In this document: positions 13,153 to 24,322 of the stretch, in pieces | How the letters are laid out: every line of letters starts with the position of its first letter | Numbering within the stretch: position 1 is the stretch's first letter | From: Punica granatum | Lineage: Eukaryota > Streptophyta > Magnoliopsida > Myrtales > Lythraceae | Assembly (NCBI RefSeq): GCF_007655135.1 | Contig: NC_045130.1 | Span: 7,812,001-7,876,000 of the forward strand | Direction: 5' to 3' | DNA: 64,000 nt | Program-made: the position numbers and the translations under genes | The notes under the pieces: generated by a model | Databases searched by the model: none | Seen by the model: only the letters and a program-made list of their open reading frames with translations | Told to the model about the DNA's origin: nothing

Positions 13153-13446
13153 GGTGAGTTTTAGTTTTAGTTAGTTTGTAATGATTGTATTGTTAAATTA
13201 TGAGAAAAAGTGTAAAAAAGTAACGAATAGTTGAGAGAAAATAATGATTGTGTTGTTGAATTACGAAAAAAGTAATAAATAGCTGAGAGAAAATAATGAT
13301 TGTGTTGTTGAATTGTGAAAAAAGTAATAAGTATTTGAAAGAATTTAGTATTAAAAATTCAAGAAAAAATGTAAAAGTAATAATTGTATTGTTGAATTGA
13401 AGATAAATGGAGTGTAGTTAAAAAAGAATTGTAAAACTAAACGGGC
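13153..13446 (-). repeat. Dispersed MITE-like repeat, family 1, copy 2
   Basis: Read on the minus strand this matches the 3290-3600 block phrase by phrase: an end like CCGTTTAGTTTTACAATTC, then CTCCATTTATCTTCAATTC, then repeated CAACACAATCATTATTTTC. It shows internal near-repeats of TAATGATTGTGTTGTTGAAT (around 13244 and 13292). Confidence 0.6.
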
Positions 13447-13805
13447 TATTATAATGCTCCTGGAGTAATTATTGCGTGGTACAATTAATTTTTGAATCAT
13501 TCAATATTTAATTTTATTGTAATTTAAGAGTTTAAAAAAGTGATCGTATTAAAAAGTAATTGCACCTTACAATTTTTCAAAACTTCAATCATATATATTT
13601 GGTTGTAGTTAACAATTCTGTCATTTTTTTTTTATAAAAAATTTCGAGGGAAACCTATGTATGTCCGTAGAAGAAGGGCATACCAGTAGGAAAGGGGAAA
13701 GGGAAGGTAACAGGGCTTCCCGGGGCATGGGAGCAGCCGCGGAGGTGAGATTGTTTTGTTTATTATTATTTTTTTGGCTTAATGCAGCTGTAAAATCATG
13801 AGTTG

Positions 13806-13840
13806 ACACACACACACACGTATATATATATATATATATA
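13806..13840. repeat. Compound (CA)n(TA)n microsatellite
   Basis: A CA run is followed directly by a TA run. Confidence 0.95.
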
Positions 13841-14188
13841 GCATCGGTACTGCTAATATGATATTGGGTCATGCGACACCGAGATCTCAGCCGTCTACTA
13901 CGCGTGGACCCTACATGGATCCCACGTGTGAATGATTGTGATGGCATGTGATGCGAGGTGATGATAAAATTTTTCATGGAGCATATGATATATATTTTTT
14001 AATGGAACAAAATTATGACATGACATTTTTTTCGTAGAGTGAAATCCCAAAATTTATATATTTGGGGAAAAATCATAAAAATCCAGGAGGCAACTGCATC
14101 TTCAGAGATAAGTGTGACTCCGTCCTGGGGATGACAGACCATAGCTTATATGTTTTTCCTTTCAAGTCATGGGAGATCCAGCTGGGGG

Positions 14189-14258
14189 CTCTCGATCATT
14201 GAATCTTTCAAAAAGTGAAAGAAAAAAGGCCTAACAGTAAAGATTCAATGATCGGGAG
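14189..14258. repeat. Short near-perfect hairpin
   Basis: The arm at 14189-14208 (CTCTCGATCATTGAATCTTT) pairs with 14239-14258 with one G-T type mismatch in 20, around a 30 nt loop. Its size resembles a plant microRNA precursor core, but I recognise no known microRNA and pairing does not clearly extend beyond the 20 bp stem. Confidence 0.6.
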
Positions 14259-16208
14259 GTTTGATTTGACGTCTCGTAACTTGATCAAAATATTTTTTAA
14301 AACCATACATACTATAAAAGAAGTAAAGTGATTGCGCTAAATTTTATTTCTTAATTATATGATTTTCGGAGCTGAGAGTTGCTCCATTAGCAATTAATTA
14401 ATCTCCTCTCCGACCTTCAGTTCGGACAGAGACGATAAAATAAAAAGCTATAATTTCGACAGAGACGATCTCCGTGTCCAACACTCAATAGATAAGTGTT
14501 CGACTTTTTACAAGCTGATACTCAGCATGCTTACTAGCTGATTGACAAACTGATTGATGCGTGGACGAAACTGTTTAATTTCTTCTCTAATTAATTTGAG
14601 AGCATAATATATAATATAATACAATAGTCCTAATGATGGGACAAGCTATCTTGGTCCGGAAAATTCAAAAATAGAAAAGAACTCGAATATCATGTTAATG
14701 AAGAGGCGTACATAAAGTTTCCAGGGCTGCGAACCCCGTTTTCTTTTACCAAATTATGTACGTAGGCTGCATATTTTTCTTCCACACCTCCTCACGGTGG
14801 AGCCTAGCTTTGAAATTAAATTAACGGAGAGAGCCCGAGGACCGTTCAGGCCAATTAATGGAGAGACTATTCTATAATGAAACTGTCGTCATTCTATCAT
14901 TTTATCACAATTATCGGATGACTAGTCGTCCTTGCAAAGGGTTTTCCCTTTCCGATCGATCATAGCTCAAGAACAAGCAGAGTAGGCGGCGCACTTCGAA
15001 CTTCAAAGTAAAGAAGATCATGATTGATGAATAGAAACTGAGGCCGAGTTAGCTTTAATTCTCTTTGTCGTGTGTAACCAGAGACGGATGTATTTAATTA
15101 GTCACAATCCGTTCATTAGATTTATGTATAATTGCATGCATCACATCTTCACGGAATCAGTTAAACCTTACGCACATCTAAAAACTTGAGAGTTTGAATA
15201 AAAACTGATACCATGCCTTCCCTCTGATCCTAGTTAGTCGCTTTGCCTGGTGAGGTAGTGATTTAATTAGTTTGGTGATGATATAACAAGTGTCAGAAGC
15301 AGATATATGTGGACAGGCCTACTCTAAAGAATAGGTGTTATCTCGATAAAAGGCCGCTTGAATTTTTTTTATCCTTTTGGGGTAAATTACGTAGGTTGTA
15401 AGGAAATTTGTTGTTAATCGACTCAGGCTAGGCATGGCTAGTTGCTTGGAAAATAATAAGTGGTTGAATCAATGTCCGCTCTGAAAAAACTTAATCTGAT
15501 AAGATGATGGATTTAATTATCTTATATATCTAGGATTTTCATTTTATTATTTCGACGTGGGACAACTAACTCTCAACTGTGTCTTTTATCACACAGTGAA
15601 AGGTGTGTGCGATAATTAATATGTCATCATACGGTTTACTGTTTACTAATTAATATAGGAAAAGAACAAGAAAAGGATTTTTTTTTTTTTGAGGAGGTAA
15701 CTAGAGGAGGTTAAAAAAGATAATTTTCACCTAAATGATTCCTCGGTCGGTCCAATGTATATGTTGCTGGAAAACTTTTAAGAAAGAGACAGTGTGGCGA
15801 TGGCTTTCCTGCCCTGTATTAATACATTAAGAAAAAGTCCAATTCAACGTGGGTTGTTTCAATGGTTTGGTATTTTATCATCTTATACAAGATCTTGAAT
15901 TTGAATTTTGTAGATGAAAAAAAAAATCATGATTGGAAGGAATTTGCCCCCTAATCAGCCGTCGACTCCACTCAAATCTACATTAGTCGAATCATGCAAA
16001 TTAGAAAAGGACAAAAAAAAAAGAAGATAAAAGTAATGATGGACTTTTCAGAAAAGAAAAGGAAGTAATAATTTTACAGGAGCATATGGGAATATTCAAA
16101 GATTTTGTCTCTCTTTCTCTCTATATATTGTTATATAGATTCGCAGAAGATATTGTGCGCAGACGAAGTCACTCTCTCTCTCCCCCCCTCCATTAACCGT
16201 GGAGTTAG

Positions 16209-16216
16209 TATAAAAG
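16209..16216 (+). promoter_or_regulatory. TATA box of the MYB gene
   Basis: TATAAAAG lies about 165 bp upstream of the MYB start codon, followed by a GA-rich leader. A weaker TATATATTG occurs near 16122. Confidence 0.55.
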
Positions 16217-16375
16217 GGAGGAAGAGGAGAGAGACAATCAACTTTGGTGTGTGTGCGGGTGTGTGTTTGTTCCGTAGGTTTTCTTCCAACATAATCTCAT
16301 GAGTCAGTGAGACTGACAGACAGACGGAGTTCACAGACACAGACAGACAAAGAAAGAGGAGGGAGGGAGAGAGAG

Positions 16376-17655
16376 ATGGGAAGGGCACCATGTTGCTTGA
16401 AGGTGGGGCTAAGGAGAGGACCATGGACTCTCAAAGAAGATAATTTGCTCATCGACTACATTCGCACCCATGGCGAAGGCCATTGGAGATCCTTGCCCAA
16501 GAAAGCAGGTGCATGCTTGCTCAAAATAATTTAATCAGGACCTTTTTTTTTGTTTCAATTGCATAAACATACATGTAAAATATTTACATGCAGAACGATT
16601 TCTCAAAATATGATAATGCTTTTCGCTCGATTCTTTCTTTGTTTTGTCATGCACACGCATAATTCTCCAGGTCCATCTTCATGCCTTAACTTGTTGAACT
16701 AAGGTCATTTCGAGATAGCAAGTGTTGGCGAGCACATGTGTACTTACACACAGAGAGTTTTTGCATTATCTCGTGCATCTTTTATCTCATTCGTTTAGTG
16801 ATTATGAACGTTGCTGGCGAGCTCGTCACGAGGTGAATATCGATCATACCACATATGGAAACCGGCCTTTCATTTGCTTGGCATTTTTCAACTCCTGACA
16901 TTATATATTTGGCCCCTTGTAATGTTTTAATTTGCAATTATATTGTAGGGCTACTAAGGTGCGGGAAGAGCTGCAGGCTCAGGTGGATGAACTATCTCCG
17001 GCCAGACATCAAGAGAGGGAACATCACGGCCGACGAGGAGGACCTCATCATCCGCCTGCATTCCCTTCTAGGAAACCGATGGTCTCTCATTGCCGGAAGA
17101 TTGCCAGGCCGAACTGACAATGAAATAAAGAACTACTGGAACTCTCACCTCAGCAAGAGAGTCAATGCTGATAAACCATATAGGAGTCCTAAGACGAGGA
17201 ACGATGCCACAAACATCACGAAGCGCAACACTAGGAGTCCTAAGAATGCCGAGGAGATCAATATGATCACAAAAATCAAAGTCCACCAGCCAAAAGCCGT
17301 TAGGCTTTCATTCTCGCCCTCGTCAGTGCTTCGAAATGGTAGAAACTCTAGTTATGACAATTGCGTTGGTGAAATGTCAGCGAGTGGGGAAGGTAAATGT
17401 TTAGTGACGAATCTAGAAAGAGCAGCAGAAGATGTCGATGCTGACAACGATCAGTGTGAGAATCTAATGATCTGCTCGGGCTGCAACGTCCCTTCTTCTT
17501 CTGGTCCCTGGCACGACGACGTCAATCACATTCTCCTGCCCGGCACTCCAAGTAACAGGGAGATGCTGGAGAAGATCTTCGAGGAATATCAGGAGCTGCT
17601 GATGGCGGAGGACCACGTCCAGCTAGAATCGTTCGTAGATTCCTTGTTGGTTTAA
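16376..17655 (+). CDS. R2R3-MYB transcription factor, bHLH-interacting type
   Basis: Exons are 16376-16508 (133 nt, the classic first MYB exon) and 16949-17655, giving about 279 residues. R2 has tryptophans 17, 37 and 57; R3 has Ile70, Trp89 and Trp108. The N-terminus MGRAPCC and the linker [13 protein letters not shown] are typical. R3 carries the bHLH-interaction signature [DE]Lx2[RK]x3Lx6Lx3R at residues 76-95, so the factor probably works with a bHLH/WD40 complex. The R2R3 region most resembles proanthocyanidin regulators of the MYBPA1/TT2 type; the tail has a PKAVR motif but no LxLxL repressor motif that I can see. Regulation of flavonoid or tannin genes is therefore likely but inferred. 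The tail ends with an acidic, possibly activating stretch around [11 protein letters not shown]. The usual second intron within R3 is absent. Confidence 0.93.
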
Positions 17656-20151
17656 TTAACTTATGAACATTATTGACGTAACGGTTCATTAGTACAGCAG
17701 TGGAAGGTCTTTTCACTTTTGTCACGTTGCTAATCACTAGGTTACAACTCTCTCTAATGCTTTTGATAAATTTGGTTTAGCCTAATAAGACATTCACGTG
17801 CCTACCTAAGCTTGTAGGTGATTGAAGATCGAACATTGAATTTGGCACGTGATTGTCACGCGTTGGTTAGACAATTTCTCACCTAATTCCTCTTCTCTCT
17901 TTGTGACGAAATAGTAAAAACTCTCTTTTGCAAGCACTTTTTGCTAATCGTGGTAGGGATCTTTGATGGGTCGATTTCATTAGGTGCGATTAATCTACCT
18001 CATTGAGATCTTGCGTAATAATCTAATGAATCATATCTCATCATCACACGCATCCAAAAAAATATAGATATGGGACACAAGAACACTGTCAAGTTCACTA
18101 AAGTGATTATAATTTCTACGGAAAATTATTTATAGATCACCACCACAGCGAAGATCAGACGTCTATAACATTAGACCTCGAGTTAGTTATTTTCATGAAA
18201 AAAAAGGAAAAAAAAAAGAAGAAAATCCCGTGCGATGCCGCAGCTTAAAAAGATTTCTTCGGTCAATAATATTATAAGTATGCATATTAATTATGCGATG
18301 ATTTATAAATATTAACCCTAACTTCTTATAAAAGTATTTTATTTTTTTGATTCCATAAATTTGTTATAATCAGTACGTATAAAAACTCAATATTGTTCAA
18401 AACTTTTCTTTTCATTGGTCCCTGTGTTTTAATTAATTGCTAATGCTATTTCGTTTCATTTTATCTAATATAAAATCCAAATTTTGATTAATTTTTGTAA
18501 TATTGAACAGGGATATTTTTGATATTATCATATAGAAATATACCTATTTATTTATGTTCTCAATACTTTGGAATCCGTACGGCATAAACACTGTTTAACA
18601 ATTAAATTTGTATGCATAAACATTAGTTAATTGTATCATACGTTAGACTTTGTAAAAATTCTACATTATTTACGGCTAAAACAACACAGATTCTTATAAG
18701 AAAGAGAGAGAAAAAAGAAGTTAACATAAAAGGGAAAAAATAATTAAAAAGGGCAAACAAAAGAAGTCTAAAATGATGGAAGTCGAGAGACTTGAATTGT
18801 CTTCCAGATTCTACCTCTCTTGTTCTCTATTTTTATTAAAAAATTTGTCGCTTTCAAAAAAAGAAAAAAAAAAGGCATATTCAATGAAAACCAAGCATGA
18901 AGCTCTGATCATCATCCTCTAAATTGTTACATATAGGGAAGGGAATCTTTGCTGCATGATGATGGGCCGAGGTCAAATTCAATGATCATACGTCCCATTG
19001 ACAATGAAAACTTAGTATATCACATATTAGTCGTGGAATCCGTGTACGTACGGAAAAAAATTACATAATTTATGCTTTTTTTAATTGTTTCAAAAGCATA
19101 ATAATTTACGATCAATAAAAATATATTATTAAATATATGACTAATGGTAATTTAAATGACGAATAAGATATGAAAAAATTAGATTAAAACAACATAAAAA
19201 AACATCCCTCTATTGCGCATATATGGCAATATTTTTTATTCTGAATTTCGACGTGATGTAGACATAAAATTGGAGAATCCAAAAATTTAATAAAATTTGA
19301 ATTAGCAATTCAGATATTTTGAAACTATTGGTCGTATATAAGAGACAAAAAGAAAAATAAATAATTAAAAAACTCACCTTCATGTGTAATAATAGACTAA
19401 CTTTGAAAAACCCAAATTCAATTTTAATATGTATCGAGAAAAAATTTCAAAGCACAACATATTGCATGCATAAGATAAATAATGAAATTTAATGAAAGAA
19501 TTTTTTCATAAGAACAAAGGTAGATGTATAGAAAAGATAAGAAAAAAATATTGAGATTAGTTTATCATAATTTTCATACTTTCTAGATCGAAAATTTGAA
19601 TTAAAGAGATAAAAAGCAAAAAATCTAATGCACCTTGTGGTAGATATACTTTTTTTAGGTATACTCTTTGATAGCTGAATAAGCTGTTGTTTATATGGAT
19701 GATACTTCCTATATATGTGTAACATATTATATAGATTCTACAAAAAAACGTAATCTGATTTTTTTAAAAAATTAAATATGACTAATATATTTATAATATA
19801 TATGATATAATTTATTTTTTAAAAAGAAAACATTACATAACTTTATTAGAGATTAAATTATACAATAGTAATCCAAATATTACAATATCAATTATTATAT
19901 ATCCATTATATTTAAGAATCACTCACAAATATCTTTAATATATAATAAAGATATTTTCGTAGTTTTTCTCTCACCTTCAAATCATTGAATATATAGATAT
20001 TTTAGAAAATATAATCATAAATAAAGATATTTGTAATTTATAAATTTATTAAAATTGAAAATACTAACAAATGCGAGAAAATTTCATTCAGAAATAGAGC
20101 GTTTTTTAGGCATATTAACCGGACCACATTATTTCTGCTTACAGGGGCGGA

Positions 20152-20335
20152 GCCAAAAATTTTATCTAGGGGGGCAAATTTATACTTTTGGGGTAAAATT
20201 TAAAAATTTCAAAGTTTAGGGGGGACAAAGTACTAATTTTACATTAAAAAAACTCATACTTTTGGAATAAAATTTAAAAATTTTAAAGTTCAGAGAGGGC
20301 AATTGCCCCCTACTCCTTCATCGGCTCCGCCCCTG
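20152..20335. mobile_element. Non-autonomous hAT-like MITE, 184 bp
   Basis: The element has perfect 13 bp terminal inverted repeats, CAGGGGCGGAGCC at the left and its complement at the right. It is flanked by an 8 bp target-site duplication with 7 of 8 matches (TCTGCTTA at 20144-20151, CCTGCTTA at 20336-20343). An 8 bp duplication is the hAT superfamily hallmark. It has no coding capacity. Confidence 0.9.
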
Positions 20336-20769
20336 CCTGCTTATATATATAGATATAGTACTGATATTCTTGAATGGTCAACTATAATCAACTCAAATAT
20401 GTGACGTAAGGACCATAGTAAGTCCAATCTCACGAGGTTGAAATTGGAGCAAACCAATAACCTACTTGCAGAAAGGGCAAGCTTTTATTGTGATTTCAGA
20501 AAGTCCAATCTCAACGTGGTTACTCTGATTTGATTTTATTCCAGGACAAATCACGAGAATTGAATTTGATAACTCTTGATTCGATGACAAACGTTAGATC
20601 CAATGGTAGTGTATCATGCCGATCACTTTTAGTTGGGATCGGTGGGAAGTTTGGTGCATTTCGCACTTGCACCTGCTAAAAGATGTATCTTTGCTTCATT
20701 TATTTATTTGTGTTTATTTTATTTTTTAAGCCACCGGTATTTTCATTTTATTAATGAACGAATTATTTA

Positions 20770-20965
20770 CAAAATCAAATTTAACTTAACTTAACTTTAT
20801 TTTTCCCTAAATTCAACAACACAATCTTTATTTTATTTTATTTATTTATTTTTTTAATTCTCTCACATACTTTTTCTTATCTACTATTACAATTAATTTT
20901 TCAATATTAAATTCCTCAACTATTCAACACTTTTTTTTTTCAATTCAATAACATAATCATTACGT
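20770..20965 (+). repeat. Dispersed MITE-like repeat, family 1, copy 3
   Basis: Phrases AATTCAACAACACAATC, AATATTAAATTCCTCAACTA and CAATAACATAATCATTAC match copy 1 in the same order. The copy is shorter and more diverged. Confidence 0.5.
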
Positions 20966-21785
20966 TTTGAGTTACCAACTACCGAAAGAGTGTCATCAAC
21001 CATCGATTTCGTTCAGCAACAAATCAAATATTCTATTGGCGAATCTTAACTATAGTATGAGAATTTCTAGATTATGAAGATGCTTATGAGTTTAGTAAAA
21101 CAGACATAAGAAAAGAGAATAAGAGGCATAGAAATTTTGTTTATTGATCCAAATGGGAATCCGTTGGCTAAGTCAAGAGTGAGTATTGTCGCATTGAAAC
21201 TTAAATTTATATAAATAAATAATGAGATATGACTCCAGTCATGTAACTTTATATTGGCCATTTAGAGTTTCTCAGTATAATGGTGGAATTGCCCTAGACT
21301 TCTTAGCCTAAAACTATGCTATAACCTCTTTGGACGGATTCAGCTAGACCATTTACATTATCATAAGAGGATATAACGCAGTGTGCACACTCTCGCTTGG
21401 TAATATCAAGATGTTTAAGGTTTGATACTCGGTAGGACTAGACGTATTCATTTATTAACTATTAAAATTTTTATTTTATTATATTAGGTCCTCAAATCTA
21501 TTTTGTGATTAAAAAAAATAATTGACCATTTACATTGACGCTAATTCATTTGTAAAATTTGATTTTCACATGTTCGAAACATAAGTTTAGCACGGGGATG
21601 AGAGGATTACAGTGCCTTGCCATCCAATCAATCGGTCGTTGGTTGGACCATGAATTACGTGGCCAATGGATGATTGGATCTTAGTTTGAAAATCTCTTCG
21701 TATCAATTATTGTAGGAAAAACAGGATTGTTTGGCGGGATTGGCATTTTGACGAAAGACAATAACCTACCGACCATTTAAGATAC

Positions 21786-22755
21786 GGTTAATTACTCATA
21801 AAAGTACGATATTTATATTTTTTATATATATAATACGACTTTTAAAAATAATACATAAATGCATGAATTTTGTATTTTTTTTAAATATAACACGACATTT
21901 TGAAAGTAGTACAGAAATGTATGATCTTTGCCTTTTTTTCCTAAATATAACACGATCTTTAAAAAATAACATAGAAAGACAAAACTTTCAGATTTACTTA
22001 CGATTCTAGCACGACGTCAATTATTCGTCAAATGTAAAAGTAACAGCTAACGGTGTCTCGTGATACAACATGGTTAGACTGGTGGGTCTTACATATTTTT
22101 ATTTAATTAAAAAATAAGTTCGAAAATTAAAAGATTAAAAAAGAAGATTTTTTTCTCAACAAAAGGAAGGAGCAGATTGGAGATTGTTGGTGGTGCAATC
22201 GAGATCCCCACCGCAAAATGAAAAAGCCCCTAGTTTCGAGACTCTTTCGATTTCGGCGGTAAGTGCCATGATTATGGCCACCACCCACATAATTGGGATC
22301 ACGTTGCGGCTAGCGATGCCAATTGGGAGATGGTAGCAACCACAATTGGCCCCCTCCCCCTTTCCTCTTATAAAGTTAAATACCTCTTTCTTTTCTTTTA
22401 ATTTTTTTAATTATCTTTTAATTAAATAAAAACTAATGGAGTCTACTCGTCCAATCATGTTGCGCTACATAGCATCGTTAGCTCCACATTAGACATTATT
22501 ATTACAATCTGACAGAATAATTGACTTCGTGCAAGAAGCGCAACTAAACTTGAAAAATGTGTCTTCTTGTGTTATTTTTTAAATGTTGTGTTATATTTTT
22601 AAAAAAGAACAAATGTCGTACTTTTTTATATTACTCTCGAAAGGTCGTATTATATTTAGAAAAAAAATATAAAAGTAGTGCATTTTTATATTATTTTTTA
22701 AAGTTTGTATTATATTAAAAAAATGTAAAAGCCTTCCTTTTCTAGGTATTTAGCC
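21786..22755. mobile_element. 970 bp foldback element with about 360 bp inverted arms
   Basis: The left end GGTTAATTACTCATAAAAG matches the complement of the right end (GGCTAAATACCTAGAAAAG). The similarity continues inward through repeated units of the kind AAATATAACACGACATTTTG, a GTCAATTATT segment, GCTAACG, CAACATG and an ATTTAATTAAAA segment, to about 22150 and 22375. Only a core of roughly 215 bp is not inverted; it is GC-richer than the arms. This fits a Mutator-like element with long terminal inverted repeats or another foldback transposon. I found no clear target-site duplication and no transposase. Confidence 0.7.
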
Positions 22756-23086
22756 CTATAAAAAAAGAGTAGAAATTTCAACTCAGATCCTTAATTGCAC
22801 TCTTCCATTTTGACAAGTGGACGACTGTCTTCTATACCCCCACAATTTTAGCAATCCATAATTGCAGTCTAATTACAAGATCCCATAATCAAATTACCCT
22901 CACAAATCCCGTCCGCATTGCGATAACAACATTAATTCAGACTCGATCTGATAGATCAGTGGTGGTGTGATGTGACTGCTCAACTGTTCGGTGATGGAAG
23001 AATTTGACCACCCGGTCGATCGCCACGAGCGCGAGGTGACACATGACCTGGAGTCATGCCACCCTGGGTTATTAAGTCCAGGATGC

Positions 23087-23089
<3 letters not shown>

Positions 23090-23117
<28 letters not shown>
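23090..23117. repeat. (TA)n microsatellite
   Basis: A pure TA dinucleotide run. Confidence 0.95.
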
Positions 23118-23119
<2 letters not shown>

Positions 23120-23433
23120 TAAATTTGGACGATTGCTATAATTTATAAAATAATCAGTGATATCTCATTCTTTTAAAATTAGTCACACATATCTTATTTC
23201 GTTAATTTCTACTTTTTTTTCTTTAAATTAAGCCAAATTTGATTTATATAAAAAAAAAGGTGATGAGTCGATTTGTGTAATTTCATGACATGAAATTCAC
23301 GTGACAAAATGAATATTCTCTTGACACTATATTAATGAAAAGAGAGGTGATGTATAACTAATTTTTAAAAAGAAAAATATCGTTAATAATTATCGTTAAT
23401 CATTTTACCAACTATACGAGATATGCCTGAATT

Positions 23434-23441
<8 letters not shown>

Positions 23442-23467
<26 letters not shown>
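23442..23467. repeat. (TA)n microsatellite
   Basis: A pure TA dinucleotide run followed by GTGCGCGCG. Confidence 0.95.
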
Positions 23468-23470
<3 letters not shown>

Positions 23471-24322
23471 CGCGCGGGCGTTTGGAAAAGCTGTCAAAAG
23501 TCAAGTTGAAAAATTGAGACGAATATTTCCCAGATTCATTGGCGATTGATTTTTCTTAGTAAAGAGAATCTGCATTTATTTGTCAATGCAATGTGATGAA
23601 AGACGACCTTTCCAACAGAATACAAGAAACTGAACTCTTAGAACCAAGGACAGGGCACCAAAAGACACCAGAGGAATCGATCACTTCAAAAGATCTAAAA
23701 CAAGTCCTTGATGTCTCCCTTGCCCAAGATTGTAGGCTCCGGGAAGGACCGTGAAGGCAATGCAGGGATGATTCGATCGGTTATTAGGTGACTCCTGAAC
23801 CATCCAAGCCTTCCATTCACCGCCTGCCAGCCCAAGTCTCTCATCTATTATGACTGAATCAATGGAGTCATCCCCTCCGCTTCGGCTTAAGTGGCTTGAA
23901 GTGATTGGATGTCTCATAAGACAGAAAAAAGCTCTCTTCCTTCCCAGCTCGGGAGAGTAGTGAAATTAGCAGATGTTCTTCCACACCGATACCGATGTGT
24001 GTTTTGTGTCCGGTCAAATAAATAAAAGATCCTGCAGTTGTAGAGGAAATTGTTATCCTCCGATGTGGCACTGCAATATTTGTAAGGAAAACTACGTGGT
24101 TCCGATTTCTGAAGTGACTCAGTAACCACAATGTAGTTGAACATAATGTAATTTGAATAATGTCAGCGCCAGTGGAATTATTTCTTTGAATTTATTCCTC
24201 AAAAATTCCGTTTACTGGCCTAAGGGGTAAATTGTCTCCTCATTTTTCAAGTGTCAGTAGGATGATTAATAGAAGGAACCAAAAGGAGAAAAGACGAAAG
24301 GAAACAAGTGAACAACTCTACC

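Larger units (their letters stand above)
9208..16200. other. Long intergenic spacer
   Basis: About 7 kb without a gene I can support. The first few hundred bases are probably the ORMDL 3' untranslated region. Contents noted separately are a 40 bp tandem duplication (10182), a family 1 repeat (13153), a CA/TA microsatellite (13806) and a near-perfect hairpin (14189). The rest is AT-rich and featureless to me. Confidence 0.6.
17656..23600. other. Intergenic spacer rich in repeats
   Basis: No gene is supported. It contains a hAT-like MITE (20152), a family 1 repeat fragment (20770), a foldback element (21786-22755) and two TA microsatellites (23090-23117, 23442-23467). The region 18000-20100 is extremely AT-rich and otherwise featureless. 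Confidence 0.6.

Noticed and set aside
18890..18975. Possible microRNA-like pairing between ATCATCATCC and GATGATGGG
   Set aside because: Only about nine bases pair, and they are simple repeats of ATC; not better than chance.
23681..24131. Minus-strand open frames downstream of the METTL17-type stop
   Set aside because: No family similarity, and they overlap each other. More likely 3' untranslated or intergenic sequence.
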